Assembly (NCBI GenBank): GCA_963737365.1
Contig: CAVTSD010000005.1
Coordinates: 483,199-547,198 of the forward strand
Reading direction: 5' to 3'
Length of the DNA: 64,000 nucleotides
Source of the DNA: Roseiarcus sp963737365
GTDB lineage: Bacteria; Pseudomonadota; Alphaproteobacteria; Rhizobiales; Beijerinckiaceae
The translations under genes and the position numbers were made by a program. The notes beneath the pieces are model-generated. The model was not told where the DNA came from, made no database searches, and was given only the letters and a program-made list of their open reading frames with translations. Numbering within the stretch: position 1 is the stretch's first letter; every line of letters starts with the position of its first letter. This document shows positions 63,061 to 64,000 of the stretch, in pieces.

Positions 63061-63297
63061 TTACATGACGCCGAGGCGGTCGGCCAAATCGTTGAAATCG
63101 CGAGCGACGATATCGAAGTCGTGATCCGCTTTGAAGTCCCTGCACTGGAGGGGGCCATATTCAGCGGGGCGTCCGACGAACGCGGTCGCATAACCTCGCT
63201 CGGCCGCCTACACCAACTCGTCGTTATGGGCGGCGACGAGCATGACTTGGTTCGTCGGAAGCGAAAGGAGCTCGGCAGTTTTCAGCCACGTCTTGGC
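63061..63297 (-). pseudogene. type II haloacid dehalogenase (HAD), C-terminal fragment cut by IS21
   Basis: The minus strand from the IS21 edge reads LKTAELLSLPTNQVMLVAAH, NDELV, an in-frame stop, then AAERGYATAFVGRPAEYGPL and HDFDIVARDFNDLADRLGVM ending at 63061. This is the pattern of type II 2-haloacid dehalogenases (C-terminal motif with VAAH-N-D and a VARDF-x-LA end). The N-terminal part lies beyond the IS21 insertion, and an internal stop is present as well. Confidence 0.65.
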
Positions 63298-64000
63298 TGT
63301 GATCCGGCGTGGAAAAGTGACCCCCTGAGGGGGGATCGGCGTCCAAAATTGACCCCCCAATTTTCGATTTGTTCGTCTGCCTGCTTTGGCATGAAGCAGG
63401 CGGTGGGGGATGCTGGTTGTGAAGACGATCGGTCGGATACGGCGTGAGCACTTCATTCACGGCAAGTCAATCAAGGAGATCGCTCGCGACCTGAGGCTGT
63501 CGCGCAACACGGTTCGTAAGGTGCTGCGATCTGACGAGACGTCGTTTTCTTATGAGCGTCAGGTGCAGCCGCGCCCGAAAGTCGGAAGATGGAAGGAGCA
63601 CCTCGATCGGCTGTTGGCGGCGAACGTCGAAGCGCCGGCGCGAGAGCGACTGACCTTGATCCGGATTTTCGAGGAGTTGCGGGCGCTCGGATACGACGGC
63701 GGCTATGACGCCATCCGCCGTTACGCGCGAAGCTGGGCGAAGTTGAATGCAAGCGCGACGGCGGATGCCTTTGTGCCGCTGACGTTCGCGCCGGGCGAGG
63801 CTTATCAATTCGACTGGAGCCACGAGATCGTTGTGATGGATGGGGTGACGACGATCGTAAAGGTCGCGCATCTCCGCCTCTGCCACAGCCGGATGATGTT
63901 CGTACGCGTCTATCCGCGCGAGACCCAGGAGATGGTGTTTGACGCTCACGAACGGGCGTTCGCATTCTTCAAAGGCGCCTGTGGGCGCGGCGTCTACGAC
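63298..64000 (+). mobile_element. IS21-family element, right copy of the pair (cut by the window end)
   Basis: Starts TGTGATCCGGCGTGG at 63298. The visible 703 bases appear identical to 36290-36992: all translated frames agree, including the N-terminal part of istA. It is in the same orientation as the left copy. The window ends within istA, before the segment scrambled in the left copy. Confidence 0.92.
63410..64000 (+). CDS. istA: IS21-family transposase IstA, N-terminal part (partial)
   Basis: Reads MLVVKTIGRIRREHFIHGKS from 63410 in the same frame as the copy at 36402. The helix-turn-helix (KEIARDLRLSRNTVRKVL) and the first catalytic aspartate region (AYQFDWSHEIV) are intact. The sequence ends at RGVYD at the window edge. 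Whether this copy keeps a normal catalytic glutamate cannot be seen here. Confidence 0.85.
   Translation, partial: MLVVKTIGRIRREHFIHGKSIKEIARDLRLSRNTVRKVLRSDETSFSYERQVQPRPKVGRWKEHLDRLLAANVEAPARERLTLIRIFEELRALGYDGGYDAIRRYARSWAKLNASATADAFVPLTFAPGEAYQFDWSHEIVVMDGVTTIVKVAHLRLCHSRMMFVRVYPRETQEMVFDAHERAFAFFKGACGRGVYD

Noticed and set aside
1..64000. CRISPR array or defence system
   Set aside because: No regularly spaced direct repeats and no cas, restriction, toxin-antitoxin or abortive-infection genes were recognised.
1..64000. all frameshifts as general sequencing errors
   Set aside because: More than twenty ABC, enzyme and regulator genes are fully open, while frame breaks cluster in mobile and orphan genes; only the dhaM break is a good candidate for an error.

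Overview
The window is high-GC DNA from what looks like a free-living alphaproteobacterium of the order Hyphomicrobiales (Rhizobiales). This is inferred from family content: a DUF1403 remnant, a DUF5939 adenylate cyclase, rhizobial-style ABC/FadR sugar operons and a PTS-type dihydroxyacetone kinase set. The genus cannot be fixed from the sequence alone. Overall it is an accessory, catabolic region: intact import and degradation operons are separated by belts of mobile-element debris and decayed genes. No rRNA, intact tRNA or CRISPR array is visible.

Left boundary (1-6.3 kb): the end of an acyl-CoA synthetase gene, a small hypothetical gene, then the 3' half of a tRNA-Thr(GGT) gene (1021-1068) next to a frameshifted tyrosine integrase. 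This looks like the edge of a tRNA-targeted genomic island. An IS5-family element (2159-3002, CTAG target duplication) sits inside the excisionase-like gene that preceded the integrase. It is followed by an IS21-family element with intact istB and broken istA, a DUF1403 fragment and a LysR fragment.

Dihydroxyacetone/polyol operon (6.5-16.5 kb, minus strand): in transcription order a family-1 binding protein, two permeases, a small membrane protein, two ATPases, DhaL, DhaM (frameshifted), HPr, Enzyme I, a small HTH-like protein and DhaK. The arrangement implies ABC uptake of a triose or related polyol, followed by PEP-dependent phosphorylation through a dedicated EI-HPr-DhaM-DhaL-DhaK relay. 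The next 6 kb hold decayed genes (4Fe-4S/SCP2 protein, SDR, serine recombinase, IS3, TniA-like transposase, SMP-30 family).

Branched-chain/amide-type ABC operon (22.5-28.5 kb, minus strand): two tandem paralogous binding proteins, two permeases and two ATPases. Then follow a decayed belt (ISL3 transposase with an inverted C-terminal piece, truncated sensor, COG4705-like and large serine recombinase fragments) and an intact class III adenylate cyclase (34.5-35.9 kb).

Sugar-acid region (36.3-64 kb): two IS21-family copies in the same orientation (36290-38775, and 63298 to the window end) bracket 24.5 kb. The visible 703 bases of the second copy appear identical to the first. Between them lie three separate CUT2 (ribose-type) ABC transporters, each with a FadR-subfamily GntR regulator: (A) 38.9-47.3 kb with a 2-hydroxyacid dehydrogenase, a Gfo/Idh/MocA oxidoreductase and an RraA-type protein; (B) 47.6-55.2 kb with L-idonate 5-dehydrogenase and gluconate 5-dehydrogenase; (C) 55.6-62.4 kb with an enolase-superfamily sugar-acid dehydratase/racemase. 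Candidate palindromic operators lie in the divergent promoter regions at 46434-46487, 52255-52269 and 60461-60474. The block reads as a composite-transposon-like catabolic module for sugar acids or rare sugars.
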